A DNA stretch of 30,566 nucleotides from Patescibacteria group bacterium UBA2023 (GCA_002335145.1 DDBV01000037.1:1-30566), one strand, 5' to 3'. Counted from the stretch's first letter, positions 19,220-29,930 are shown. Notes: generated by a model from the sequence alone, not told the origin. Program-made: numbers and translations.

Positions 19220-19888
19220 TTACAGCCGGCTGCGGAGTCGCTGCATGTCGATTCGGAAGAGCTCGATATTATTCTCGATCTCGGGGTCGTATTCGTATTT
19301 TTCCACGAGACTTTCCATCGCCCGTTTCACGCGTCCTGAGATGGTCGCAAGCTCCGCCGCATGGTTTGCTCCGACCGTGCGTTCGAAGAGGTCGCGGACG
19401 CTCGAGAGGATCGAGAGGAGCTCCCGTCCGAGCTCTTTTGTCGCATTGACGACACACTCCAAAAGGAGTCGTTCCACATCTTCTTTCTTGTCGTGCATGA
19501 CGAAATTCATGGCATTTGAGTCGTGAATATCGATGAGGTTCTCTACGATATTCAGAATGAGAGAGGGGATGGCCCCACGCTCTTCGTACGGCATTTTTCG
19601 GATTATATCCATGTGTTCCAAGAACGTGCGGTTCACATACTTCCGGATTCCGTCGAAGTCTCCATCGAATCCCGATCCGAGCAGCATTCAAATGATTGCC
19701 ATACGCTCTTCTTCAGAGAGCCAACGCATCTCGCTCGTGCGGTCTCCCAGTTCTGTCGGGAGATAGCGGATTTTCGCGAGCACCCCATCGATCGTCTCGT
19801 AGGTTACGGCTTTTGCCATGATGAGGCCGAAGAAGTAGTTTTCGAGCGTGTCGTCCTTGTGTTCCGTGATGATATGCGCGTTGCCCAT
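19220..19888 (-). CDS. Unknown helical protein, 222 aa (one UGA glycine)
   Basis: First gene of the minus-strand operon with the 1,385-aa protein. It is predicted almost wholly helical, with no membrane span or signal peptide. The N-terminal part has YLPTELGDRTSEMRWLSEEE; the C-terminal half looks like a long helical bundle or coiled coil ending in RLRSRL. Residue 67 is a TGA glycine (19688-19690) in IIGMLLGSGFDGDF. An in-frame TAA just upstream fixes the start near 19888, 29 bases after a TACAAT box. Its role is unknown; the shared operon suggests it works with the giant protein. Confidence 0.75.
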
Positions 19889-19917
19889 GTCGTTGGGAGT
19901 TTATTGGATGGCAGAAG

Positions 19918-19945
19918 ATTGTATTCGTTTTCCCTCCAGACGCAA
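19918..19945 (-). promoter_or_regulatory. Promoter of the giant-protein operon
   Basis: TTGCGT, 16-base spacer, TACAAT, 29 bases upstream of the ATG at 19888. Divergent from the gyrB promoter. Confidence 0.6.
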
Positions 19946-19963
19946 CGTTTCACGGGAGGGTGA

Positions 19964-21952
<1,989 letters not shown>

Positions 21953-21973
21953 TTTTCTCATACCGACACTGTA

Positions 21974-22008
21974 CCTCTTTCTCTCAGGAAGAGGTTTTTG
22001 TTTTTTTT
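21974..22008 (+). terminator. Terminator of gyrB
   Basis: Stem CCTCTT/AAGAGG with a 9-base loop, followed by TTTTTGTTTTTTTT. The T run doubles as the -35 region of the next gene. Confidence 0.85.
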
Positions 22009-22026
22009 CGGAGATTTTGGTATAGT
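21998..22026 (+). promoter_or_regulatory. Promoter of the gene at 22060
   Basis: TTGTTT, 17-base spacer, TATAGT. The -10 box touches an ATG at 22027, which would lie upstream of the transcript start; the GTG at 22060 fits the usual spacing. Confidence 0.55.
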
Positions 22027-22059
22027 ATGTACTTACCGAAATCTTACTATCGACCGCCC

Positions 22060-22563
22060 GTGTCCGACGTGCTTTCTTCTGAAGATCCTTCTTCGTCCGC
22101 TCTCGTCTTCGATACTTTCTCCGATCGACTCAGTGCTACCGTGCGTGTCCTGGAGAGAAACGATCACGCCGTAGACTCGGTATTGTTGCCACCCAGATTC
22201 AAACCAGAAGATCCCGAGGCATTCCCGAATGGCATCTTGCCCGAGGTGTTCGTTCAGATGCGTGACGGGCTTCATGCACGTTTGACGAGTGCTATCGCAT
22301 CGGCGAATCCTCCCTCCGTGATCGTTGCCAACTATGTGGCATTTACGGCTTGGGGTATCGCTGAGCTCATGACGAGGCTCGCGCTCTCCGGAGCTGTACC
22401 ACCTGTCGTAGTGATATCCTGTATCGCCGATGACCTGCTCGCACGCTGTGCGGCGAAATGAATCACCATCCCGGAGAATACGACCATCATCGCGTACGAT
22501 GATGACCGTCCCTTGAGATTCTTGGGCAAACTCGAAAATGCTTTGCCCGAGTCGCGTGCCTAG
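22060..22563 (+). CDS. Unknown 167-aa protein (one UGA glycine)
   Basis: Not recognised. The C-terminal half alternates hydrophobic strands and helices (SVIVANYVAFTAWGIAELMT, PPVVVISCIADDLLARC, TTIIAYDDD), like a Rossmann or flavodoxin-type alpha/beta fold, without a clear catalytic motif. Residue 134 is a TGA glycine (22459-22461); the frame continues for 33 more codons to TAG. I prefer the GTG at 22060 to the ATG at 22027 because a -10 box directly abuts the ATG. The neighbourhood gives no hint of function. Confidence 0.7.
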
Positions 22564-22581
22564 GTGATACCGAAAAATCTG

Positions 22582-22609
22582 TTTGCTTTCGGGGTTTTCA
22601 GAGTATTGT
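22582..22609 (+). promoter_or_regulatory. Promoter of the 22-codon ORF
   Basis: TTTGCT, 16-base spacer, TATTGT, with 25 bases to the ATG at 22635. Confidence 0.5.
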
Positions 22610-22634
22610 CTTTCCTCACTCGTTACCGATTTCC

Positions 22635-22703
22635 ATGAGTCGACAGTCCTACTTTTGCTCGTTTTACGTCTTCCACATGGCGGGAGCGGTTTCTCGAACG
22701 TAG
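22635..22703 (+). CDS. 22-aa small ORF or short transcript
   Basis: A 22-codon ORF (starting MSRQSYFCSFYVFHMAG) that lies between its own promoter and a strong terminator and begins after a pyrimidine run like other starts here. The whole transcript would be about 135 bases. It may encode a small aromatic-rich peptide, or the ORF may be chance within a small RNA. Confidence 0.35.
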   Translation: MSRQSYFCSFYVFHMAGAVSRT

Positions 22704-22726
22704 GCTTTGTTCATTGTATCGGTTAT

Positions 22727-22752
22727 CCTCTCCCGCGGGAGAGGATTTTTTT
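22727..22752 (+). terminator. Terminator of the short unit
   Basis: 8-bp stem CCTCTCCC/GGGAGAGG with a 2-base centre, followed by ATTTTTTTAT. Confidence 0.85.
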
Positions 22753-22895
22753 ATCTCTTCCTTTTCCATCCGTATGTCCTCATGCTCCATGTAGTCGCCT
22801 CCTCCCACGTATCGCTTCGGCCTTTTGGTGTTGTATTCTTCTGGTAGAGAAAGGCAGGTTGCTCCCGAGAGCGAAGCGGGGCTTCGAGATCGAGA

Positions 22896-22929
22896 CGAGT
22901 CTTCTTCCCGAAGATTCGTTTTTATTTTT
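22896..22929 (+). terminator. Second terminator in the gene-poor stretch
   Basis: Stem CGAGTCTTC/GAAGATTCG (one G-U) with loop TTCCC, followed by TTTTTATTTTT. It implies another short plus-strand transcript starting between 22755 and 22890; no promoter or product is clear. Confidence 0.7.
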
Positions 22930-22933
22930 CTTC

Positions 22934-23125
22934 TCCATGTTCCTGTAATAAAAACAGGAATACTCGTAGGTGAGTCAGGCCTACCAACCGCTACGAGGGG
23001 GGTACGGATGCGTTCGGTGCTGGAGGTGAAATATCGGCATCCGCCGAGACGTCCGCTGCGAACCGGAGAATTGCCAAGCCAGGAAACTCCAACCGCAACA
23101 TCGTGGCGATGGTTCTTTTGATGGA
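22934..23125 (+). ncRNA. Candidate structured RNA region
   Basis: Many long-range complementary segments: CTCGTAG/CTACGAG, GGATGC/GCATCC, GGAG/CTCC and AACC with GGTT around the small stem ATCG/CGAT. The block CAAGCCAGGAAACTCC resembles the 3' box of cobalamin riboswitches, but the other conserved boxes are not convincing. Strand and identity are uncertain. The density of pairing and lack of a credible coding frame are the support. Confidence 0.35.
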
Positions 23126-23179
23126 ATACTGTAAGGTCCGAAACAAGAATACTATGGCGCAAAAATAAGTAGAGGAATA

Positions 23180-23210
23180 TTGACGATTAAAAATTACTGT
23201 GTTTTAATAT
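23180..23210 (+). promoter_or_regulatory. Promoter of the gene at 23236
   Basis: TTGACG, 19-base spacer, TAATAT, with 25 bases to the ATG. The spacer is long, so confidence is moderate. Confidence 0.45.
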
Positions 23211-23235
23211 AAACGTACCAACTAATGATACGAAT

Positions 23236-23709
23236 ATGTCGCTCGACCAACTCGGACGATTCGTGGCTGATGGCCTGCAGAAGAATGGAAGTGCCCTCCC
23301 ATGAGCTTCTCGTTTTGAGGAGGGTGGCGAGTGAGAGTTCTTCCATTGGATTCGGGACAATGCTGAATTGGTTGGAGCATGCGCGAATCTTCTCCGCGTC
23401 CGATTTGATCCAGCTGCCCTTGCCAGGGCCAAGGCATACTACAAGCAGGTGTACGATATCCAAAGAACCGACAGTTACGGCGATCATATTGAAGTCGGAA
23501 TCATGGTCGGCAGTACGTATCTCCCCCTCGGAATTATGCAGTCTCGGGAGAAGGCTCCGAAGCTCTTCGTTCCGAATCCGAAGTTTATTCAGCTATGAGC
23601 CAGTGCTATGGCAAGTCTGCGCGATCTCCAAAGTTGCTTTTCCCCATTGCAGGGGGCCGTGTCTGTGCGTTCGGATACCATTACGAGGATAAATGGATTC
23701 CTGAATTAG
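23236..23709 (+). CDS. Unknown 157-aa protein (three UGA glycines)
   Basis: Not recognised. It begins MSLDQLGRFVADGLQKNGSA and has a helical middle (FDPAALARAKAYYKQVYDIQ). A compact beta-rich segment with conserved character follows (IEVGIMVGSTYLPLG, then KAPKLFVPNP). TGA glycines are residues 23, 33 and 121. The third joins KFIQL to a 36-residue tail ending in a TAG that overlaps the ruvB stop, which argues that this reading is right. Standard-code reading would give only a short central fragment. It has its own promoter. Possibly a lineage-specific protein; no function can be given. Confidence 0.75.
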
Positions 23710-24722
23710 CCGAGCGTTCTGATAATCGATTCTCCTGCCCGCGTGATTCGTCGTCATGCGGGCGTTCTTTCCATGTAGCCCTTCTTCAGGAGGTATGGCT
23801 CGATCACGTCCTCGAGAGTTTCGGCTTCCTCTCCGAGATACGCCGCGAGCGTGCCTACTCATACCGCCCGCCCAGCGAATGTGACCGAGAGTGCCTGTAA
23901 GAGTGTCCGGTCGATTTGGTCGAGTCATTCATTATCCACGCCGATCTCCATGAAGACCGAGCTGATAGCCTCGGGAGAGGCAATATCACGCCCCACGGTC
24001 GCGTAGTCGCGCAGGATCTTCGCATAGCGATTCACGATACGCGGAGTCCCGCGTCCGCGGCGCGCAATGAGCGATACTGCCTCGTTCGGCAGGCCGTCAT
24101 ATCCGAGGAGGCTCATCGACCGGCGGGCGATACGGGCGAGTTCTTCCTCATCGTAGAGGTCGAGCTTGAGGATATTTCCGAATCGGTCACGCAGGGGTCC
24201 AGAAAGAAGCGACAGTCTCGTCGTGGCACCGATGAGGGTAAAAGGAGCGATATTCATTGTCACACTCGTGGCTCCTGTACCGGATCCGATCATGATGTCG
24301 ATCGTCCGATCTTCCATTGCGGAGTAGCAGATCTCTTCGAGTGCAGGAGGGAGACGGTGCATCTCGTCAATGAAGAGCATGTCGCCATCCTTGAGTCCCG
24401 TGAGGATGGATATGAGATCGCTCGGCTTCTGACATGCGGGTCATGAGGTTTGTCGCAGGTGTGCTCCCATCTCGTGCGAGAGGATATTCGCGAGCGTCGT
24501 TTTGCCGAGTCACGGAGGACCATAGAAGAGTACGTGCTCCAGGGGTGTTTGTCGGATACGGGCTGATTCGGTCGCGACCCGGAGTCTCCCCACTACATCG
24601 GATTGTCCCACGTACTCATCGAAAGATCGCGGACGAAGTGCCGGGTTGTCGGACGGATGCTTCGTATCTTCTTTTGGTGAGACGATGCGGGCGGTAGATG
24701 GTTGGCTCGACCGGATGACCAT
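23706..24722 (-). CDS. ruvB: Holliday junction branch migration ATPase RuvB (five UGA glycines)
   Basis: The hexameric motor that drives Holliday junctions through RuvA during recombination. 338 residues. The N-terminal [12 protein letters not shown] is followed by Walker A GPPGLGKTT at 68-76, with Gly71 encoded by TGA (24510-24512). [12 protein letters not shown] follows, its glycine also TGA. Walker B is [13 protein letters not shown], then the sensor [18 protein letters not shown]. The C-terminal winged helix ends in [16 protein letters not shown] with one more TGA glycine. The start ATG 24722 fits the family N-terminus and lies 26 bases after a promoter -10 box. The TAA stop overlaps the TAG of the convergent gene. 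Confidence 0.96.
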
Positions 24723-24748
24723 TGGATGGGCGAAGAAGTCTTTTCCCG

Positions 24749-24776
24749 ATTGTATCCGGAATATCGATTCGGCCAA
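24749..24776 (-). promoter_or_regulatory. Promoter of ruvB
   Basis: TTGGCC, 16-base spacer, TACAAT. It excludes a longer in-frame start at 24842. Confidence 0.6.
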
Positions 24777-24892
24777 TACCATTTTCTTCGCCCCCCACTC
24801 GCCTGCGTGCTTGCCGCATTGTTCTTTTCTTGCTTTTGACATGTTGTACCAGGAAGTCCAGGCAGAACTCCCAGAAAAAGAATAATTTCCCC

Positions 24893-24921
24893 TTTACGCT
24901 TAACGACAAGAGGGATATACT
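24893..24921 (+). promoter_or_regulatory. Promoter of the hpf-rseP-ftsE operon
   Basis: TTTACG, 17-base spacer, TATACT, 45 bases before the ATG at 24967. Confidence 0.6.
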
Positions 24922-24966
24922 CTCCCATCCTCTTCACGAGGAAACGTCTTCTAACTTTCTCGCTTT

Positions 24967-25293
24967 ATGACACCACAGATCGAGCTGACCCTCAAGAACG
25001 TTGAGCATGACCGGGAAGTGATCGAGCGTCTCGCACAAGCAAATGTGGACAACAAACTCGACCGATACCTCAACATGTACGGAAAACATCCGGACGCCGA
25101 GGGGAAGATCAAGCTCGTCGTGGAACAAAGCGAGAAGGGAAAATTCGCGGCTTCTTTGCGAGCCGCATTCCCTGGAGAAAACTTCTACTACTCTCGTGAG
25201 GACTATACCAATCTCGATGACCTCGTAAATCACTTGTTCGACCATCTCAAGGAGGATTTGTCGAGCCGAAAAGTTTCGTCCGTTCACGCGTAA
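24967..25293 (+). CDS. hpf: Ribosome hibernation-promoting factor (HPF/S30EA family)
   Basis: A short (108-residue) member of the HPF/YfiA family, which binds the 30S decoding region and stabilises idle ribosomes. The beta-alpha-beta-beta-beta-alpha pattern is readable: IELTLKNVEH, helix IERLAQANVDNKLDRYLNMY, strands IKLVVEQSEKGKF and AASLRAAFPGENFYYSRED, and helix LDDLVNHLFDHLKEDL. No long-HPF dimerisation domain is present. No TGA codon; stop TAA. First gene of an operon with rseP and ftsE. Confidence 0.85.
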   Translation: MTPQIELTLKNVEHDREVIERLAQANVDNKLDRYLNMYGKHPDAEGKIKLVVEQSEKGKFAASLRAAFPGENFYYSREDYTNLDDLVNHLFDHLKEDLSSRKVSSVHA

Positions 25294-25296
25294 CCG

Positions 25297-26484
25297 GTGA
25301 TCGTCTTTCTTTGAATCTTGCTCGCGCTCGGAGTATTCCTTGCGGTTATCGTCATCCACGAGCTCGGTCATTTCTTGGCTGCACGCCTGTCGAGGGTACA
25401 CGTGGAGGAGTTCGGTGTCGGCATACCGCCAAAGGCGGCAACGATCGCCCGGGATAGCTCCGGCACCGAATACACCATTAACTGGCTCCCAATCGGCGGA
25501 TTCGTGCGAATGCTCGAAGAAGACGAGACCGGAACAGCAACTCCCGGTTCGTTCGCCGCCGCATCCTTGCCTGCCAAGCTCTTCATTACCGTGGCGGGCG
25601 TGGCCATGAATTTTCTCCTCGCATTCCTAATTCTCTGGGGGCTGTTCTTTTGGGGTGTGCATCCCGTTGGGGTGAATGCGGAATTTCCCGATGAATCCGT
25701 GGAATCTCGGCTCGTGCCGACCGTGCGCCAAGCGGTGGAATCCGGACTCCTCAAGACCGATGGTATCTCCATCGCGCCGATCACAAAGGGCACGAGTCCT
25801 GCCCGGGAGGTGGGGATCACTGAGGGCGACATCCTTGCGAGCGTTGATGGCGTGGCCGTCTCTGATCCATCCCAGGCTGTTGCTCTGGTGGCAGGTGCAC
25901 AGGGGTCGTCCGTCCGTCTTGGTGTAGAGCGGGCGGGGGAAGAAATTGTCGTGGAGGTTCCACTTGCCGATGGCAAGATTGGTGCACATATCGGATACTC
26001 CGGTCTCGTACTCGATCCCGGTTTTGAGTACCGTTATTCATTCTGGCAGGCCGCTGGAGTCGCCGTGCGTGAGACGGGAGCACAGATACAGCTCACGTTC
26101 TCGCTCCTCAGCACGCTCGTGTCCAATATCATCGTGCCGGCAGTGCCAGAAGACCGTACCCACGCAGTCGAGAGCCTCTCTGGGCCTATCGGTATCGGCA
26201 ATCTCTTCGTGGATCTCGTCTCCGTCTCGGTTCCTGTCTCCGTCATATTCGTCATGATGGCACTCCTGTCAGTGAATCTCGGCGTATTCAATATCCTCCC
26301 TATTCCCGCGCTCGATGGCGGAAGGGCTGTCATTCTCGTGATTCGCGCCGCGCTCCATCGGGCATTTCCCCGATCCGCCGATCTCGGTGCCCTCGTGGAG
26401 GGGTATATCCATCTCGCGTGATTTGCCATTCTCATTGTCTTGAGTATATTTGTGGCCGTCAACGACGTAACAAAACTCTGGTAA
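25297..26484 (+). CDS. rseP: Site-2 intramembrane metalloprotease (RseP/MmpA-like, two UGA glycines)
   Basis: A zinc metalloprotease that cleaves membrane-embedded anti-sigma factors or signal peptides. 395 residues. The first membrane span carries HELGHFLAA (His21, Glu22, His25). A span near 90-115 includes FITVAGVAMNFLLAFLILWG. A PDZ domain covers about 155-240 (VGITEGDILASVDGVAVSD). The C-terminal spans contain NILPIPALDGGR (Asp340). The start is GTG at 25297, three bases after hpf; residue 6 is TGA, so standard-code reading would trim the N-terminus. Residue 375 is TGA as well, adding the last 20 residues and completing the final span. The TAA stop directly abuts the ATG of ftsE. Confidence 0.94.
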
Positions 26485-27168
26485 ATGAGATTCGAAGGCA
26501 TCACCCTGGCGTACGGGCACAAAACCATTCTCCGCAATGTCTCGGTCGTCATCGAGCCGGGGGAATTCGTCTTCCTCATCGGAGGATCCGGCTCTGGTAA
26601 GACGAGCTTCATCCGTATGCTCATCGGGGATTTCCCGCCGAAAGGAGGAATGTTCATTGATAACCAAGGAGGGAACGTCTACTCCTACCGATCCCGGGCT
26701 ATGGCCCGCTATCGCCGCAATATCGGAGTCATCTTCCAGGATTTTAAGCTCCTCAAATCCAAGACCGTCTACGAGAATGTCGCCTTTGCCATGGAGGTGT
26801 CAGGGTACGATGACCTGCATATCTCGGCGCGCGTGCCGGAGGTATTGTCTCAGGTATGACTCCTCTCCAAGACACACCAATTCATCCACGAGCTCTCGGG
26901 GGGAGAGGTGCAGCGCGTGGCGATCGCCCGGGCACTCATTCACGATCCAGACGTCATTATCGGCGATGAGCCGACCGGAAACCTCGATCCCAAGAATTCC
27001 GCCGAGATCATGAAGATCCTGACGGAGCTCCACGAATCCGGCAAGACCGTCATCGTGGCCACGCACGACTCGGCGATGGTGGACCGCATGAAGAAGCGGG
27101 TCATCGCCTTCGATGAAGGGCAGGTGGTATCGGACGAGCGGGGAGGAGGGTATAGTTTGGCGAAGTAG
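26485..27168 (+). CDS. ftsE: ABC-type cell division ATPase FtsE (one UGA glycine)
   Basis: An ABC ATPase of the FtsE/MacB/LolD type, which with FtsX controls septal cell-wall hydrolases. 227 residues. Walker A is GGSGSGKTS near residue 33, the Q loop VIFQDFKLLKSKTVYENVAF is near 88, signature LSGGEVQRVAIARAL near 138, Walker B DVIIGDEPTGNLDP near 155, and the H loop VIVATHD near 191. The FQDFKLL/TVYENVAF wording favours FtsE. Residue 125 is a TGA glycine in QVGLLSK. FtsX does not follow; the next gene is an unrelated two-span protein with its own promoter. Confidence 0.88.
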
Positions 27169-27267
27169 CAATCCATTGCAGTTTGGCTTCGAGATAACTC
27201 TGGATTGTTGTTGTTTTCGATTCGTACGAACCTTTTTCGTTGCCATTTGCCCTACTATGAGATAGAT

Positions 27268-27295
27268 TTGACTTACGATAAAAAATAAATACAAG
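27268..27295 (+). promoter_or_regulatory. Promoter of the gene at 27324
   Basis: TTGACT, 16-base spacer, TACAAG, 28 bases before the ATG. The surrounding leader is AT-rich. Confidence 0.5.
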
Positions 27296-27323
27296 AAAAT
27301 TACTACCAGTATAACGATTTCCC

Positions 27324-28004
27324 ATGGCTGATTTAGCTGTTCTTCAAGACCGTCTTGAAGACATACAAAGGCTTAAAGAGACTCTAGGCAGTGTGGAGGA
27401 TAGTTTAAATCAAATCGCGAATTTTTCACCAACAGACGTACCGGGGCCATTGCGAGTCAGTTTTGAGCCGACGCAATCCAAGGCAGCGACGTTATTGAGA
27501 GATCTGGACAATCGTGTCAAGAGGTTGCTCGAGAATTCATCCGTTTCAGACATGGCGCTCGACCATGATGTTCGTACGCACCAGCTACGAGCGGCCCGAA
27601 GATTCGGGTATGCTTTTTTTACCTCTGTAAGCGTATGAGGGCCAGTCTCTCTCTTGATGATGATCGAGAAGTTGAAGGGATACTCGGTCATGGTTGAGGA
27701 TGTTGCCGTGTATGCCCTGATTGCTTCCACGCTCGGTATGGCGGTATGGGCGATTCACACTTTTGCACGCGGAGTCGATCCGAAAACACTCGAAGGTCTC
27801 GCCGAATCTTATTTCGCCAAATCCCTCAAATCCCTCTGCCTCGATTTGGGTGAAGCCGGTGTGGACGCTGATTTGACTCAAAAATTTCGCAATGACATTA
27901 TGCGGGCGTGCAATGTCGACCTCGACAGCGCTGCTCGGGGGGCCGAGGACATAAAAAGATACGCGTATAACTCTTATGCCCGCAATCCTGTCCGTCGGGT
28001 GTAG
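27324..28004 (+). CDS. Unknown two-span membrane protein (one UGA glycine)
   Basis: 226 residues, family not recognised. Residues 1-95 are helical and probably coiled coil (DLAVLQDRLEDIQRLKETLG). Two hydrophobic segments follow at about 95-113 and 127-146 (VYALIASTLGMAVWAIHTF). A soluble C-terminal part, about 80 residues, is helical and basic at its end. Residue 105 is a TGA glycine (27636-27638), placed inside the first span. It follows ftsE where ftsX would be expected, but it has too few spans for FtsX. The coiled coil plus two-span hairpin recalls, only in layout, the last gene of the CHAT operon. Confidence 0.75.
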
Positions 28005-28019
28005 GAAGATCAAAAATCG

Positions 28020-28047
28020 TTTGCAATCATGGATTTTTCCATATAAT
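28020..28047 (+). promoter_or_regulatory. Promoter of rplS
   Basis: TTTGCA, 16-base spacer, perfect TATAAT, 37 bases before the ATG. Confidence 0.65.
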
Positions 28048-28084
28048 TGCCCCACTTCCAACAATCCTAAACACACGCGAGACT

Positions 28085-28438
28085 ATGGACGCGACATTGG
28101 TACAGGCTATACAGAGCCAATTCACGAAGAACGAGGAGATCCCCGATGTACGCACGGGAGATGAAGTGGAGATTATCCAGACATTTACGGAGGGGGCCAA
28201 GGAGCGTCAGCAGAAGTTCACGGGACTCGTCATCCACACCCGCGGAAACTCACCCCTTACCCGCGCTATTGTTGTCCGTAAGGAGATGAGCGGTGTCGGA
28301 GTGGAGAAGGTTATTCCTCTTCAGTGTCCTACGGTTACGAGCATCCGTGTACTTCGCAAGTTCAAGGTGCGCCGCAAGAATATCGGATTCATCCGATCGC
28401 TTCGCGGAAAGTCCGCTCGTCTCAAGGAGATCAAATAA
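28085..28438 (+). CDS. rplS: 50S ribosomal protein L19
   Basis: L19 sits at the 30S-50S interface. 117 residues with the family pattern VRTGDEVEIIQTFTEGAKER, KFTGLVIHTRGN, VVRKEMSGVGVEKVIPL and the end KFKVRRKNIGFIRSLRGKSA. No TGA codon; stop TAA. It has its own promoter and a strong terminator. The partners often found beside it (rpsP, rimM, trmD) are absent here. Confidence 0.97.
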   Translation: MDATLVQAIQSQFTKNEEIPDVRTGDEVEIIQTFTEGAKERQQKFTGLVIHTRGNSPLTRAIVVRKEMSGVGVEKVIPLQCPTVTSIRVLRKFKVRRKNIGFIRSLRGKSARLKEIK

Positions 28439-28456
28439 TTGCTTTTCGAGACACAG

Positions 28457-28474
28457 CCCCTTCGGGGGTTTTTT
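28457..28474 (+). terminator. Terminator of rplS
   Basis: CCCC-TTCG-GGGG tetraloop hairpin followed by six T. Confidence 0.88.
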
Positions 28475-28495
28475 CTTTGATTTCCCCCTTTCATC

Positions 28496-28523
28496 TTTCA
28501 TTTTGTTTCCGTCTCCGTACAAT
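28496..28523 (+). promoter_or_regulatory. Promoter of the phosphohexomutase
   Basis: TTTCAT, 16-base spacer, TACAAT, 29 bases before the ATG. Confidence 0.5.
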
Positions 28524-28552
28524 CGGGGCGTTTTCCGGTAACAACGAATTTC

Positions 28553-29911
28553 ATGGATACTTCTTTCATCGGATCATCGTATGATATACGCGCCGTCTAT
28601 CCCGAGACAATCGATGAAGCATGGTTCTTCGCGCTTGGGCGGGCGTTGGCACGATACCGCTCTCCATCGCGGGTATCCGTATGATGGGATGCGCGTGTAT
28701 CGTCTCCATCTCTCTCGGACGCACTCATGCGCGGATTCGCTGCCGAGGGTGTCAATGTGGTTTCCCTCGGACTTGTTTCCACGGATATGTGCCACTGGTC
28801 GAGTGTCCGATTTGATGATATTGATCTCGCTGTCATGGTCACCGCGAGTCATAATCCCGGACGATACAATGGTGTGAAGGTCTGTGAGAAAGGGGGGGTT
28901 CCGTTCAATTTCAAGACACACAGTCCGGCGATTCGCAGTATTATGTCGGATCTCCCAGAACTATTGGGTGGGCAATCCGGCACAATCGAGTTCCGTTCGA
29001 TCCTCGAAGACTGGATCGGTCATGTTTCGGCGTTTGCCGCATGAGAGACCACGCTTGTCCCGCTGCGTATCATCGCTGATGCAGGAAATGGTGTCGCAGG
29101 CCCGCCGCTCGAAGCACTTGCGCAATCTATCGGACTCAATATCGATCCTCTCTACTTCGAGCCGGATGGAACATTTCCGAATCATCCGGCGAACCCACTC
29201 GATCCAGAGACACTTCACATGCTCATCGATCGCGTGCGGAATATCGGGGCAGACCTCGGTATCGCATTTGATGGCGATGCCGATCGTGCGGTCGTGGTAG
29301 ATGAGAAGGGGCGGATATTCTCCGGAACGCAGATGACGGCAATTATCGCGAAAATAATGCTCGAGAGGCATCCAGGTGCCGCGATATGTGGTAATACTCT
29401 TCTCGGAGACGATGCTCGCAACCTTGTTCGTTTGCTCGGAGGCGAGTTCGTGCAGGAATATGTGGGACACGTCTATATCAAAGAACGAATGCGCTCGGAT
29501 CCGAGAATCGTTTTTGCATGAGAGCATTCGGGGCATTACTATTTCCGCGAGAATCAGTGCATTGATAGTGGCCTGATCGCGTTTCTTGTTTTCTTGCGAT
29601 ACCTCTCGGATAGCGGCAAGAGGGCGTCCGAAATCTGGGATGAATTTCATACGCGAGAGAGTACGCCTGAGACCAACTTCGAAGTCCGCAATATTTGGTC
29701 GACCATTGCGGCTGTCGCAGCGTACTACCCGGATGCTCAACGTATCGATGGCGATGGCGTGACTCTGCGGTACCAGGACTGGTGGTGCAATATCCGTCCA
29801 TCATCAAACGAGCCATTGCTCCGACTCAATGTCGAGGCTCAAAACCGGGAGACACTCAATGCGCGCTTCTTTGAGGTTGCCGAGCGGATACGAGCACATT
29901 CGAAGGAATAG
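28553..29911 (+). CDS. Phosphomannomutase/phosphoglucomutase family (three UGA glycines)
   Basis: An alpha-D-phosphohexomutase, 452 residues with all four domains. The substrate-entry loop is SYDIRAVYP near residue 9, the phosphoserine motif TASHNP has Ser99, the metal loop DGDADR is at 240-245, and the sugar-binding GEHSGH starts at residue 323, whose glycine is TGA (29519-29521). The C-terminal phosphate loop is RPSSNEPLLR near residue 415. Residues 44 and 164 are also TGA. It probably supplies mannose-1-P or glucose-1-P for surface glycans; substrate specificity cannot be read. A GlmS-like gene follows downstream, so a role in amino-sugar or glycan supply is plausible. Confidence 0.94.
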
Positions 29912-29930
29912 TATTTCTAGTCTCTGTATC

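Larger units (their letters stand above)
22564..23235. other. Gene-poor stretch, 672 bases
   Basis: Contains a short promoter-ORF-terminator unit (22582-22752), a second terminator at 22896-22929, a region rich in complementary segments (22934-23125) and a promoter for the next gene (23180-23210). I find no convincing longer coding frame; a 98-codon plus-strand ORF from 22825 runs across the second terminator and the hairpins and is probably not translated. Confidence 0.6.

Noticed and set aside
23020..23095. Cobalamin riboswitch
   Set aside because: Only the 3' box is similar; the CCCGC-ACTGT-type core and the upstream boxes are missing, and no B12-related gene follows.
22825..23172. A coding gene in the gene-poor stretch (98 codons plus a TGA extension)
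   Set aside because: It runs through a strong terminator and several hairpins and its sequence is Arg/Ser/Pro-rich without protein-like patterning.
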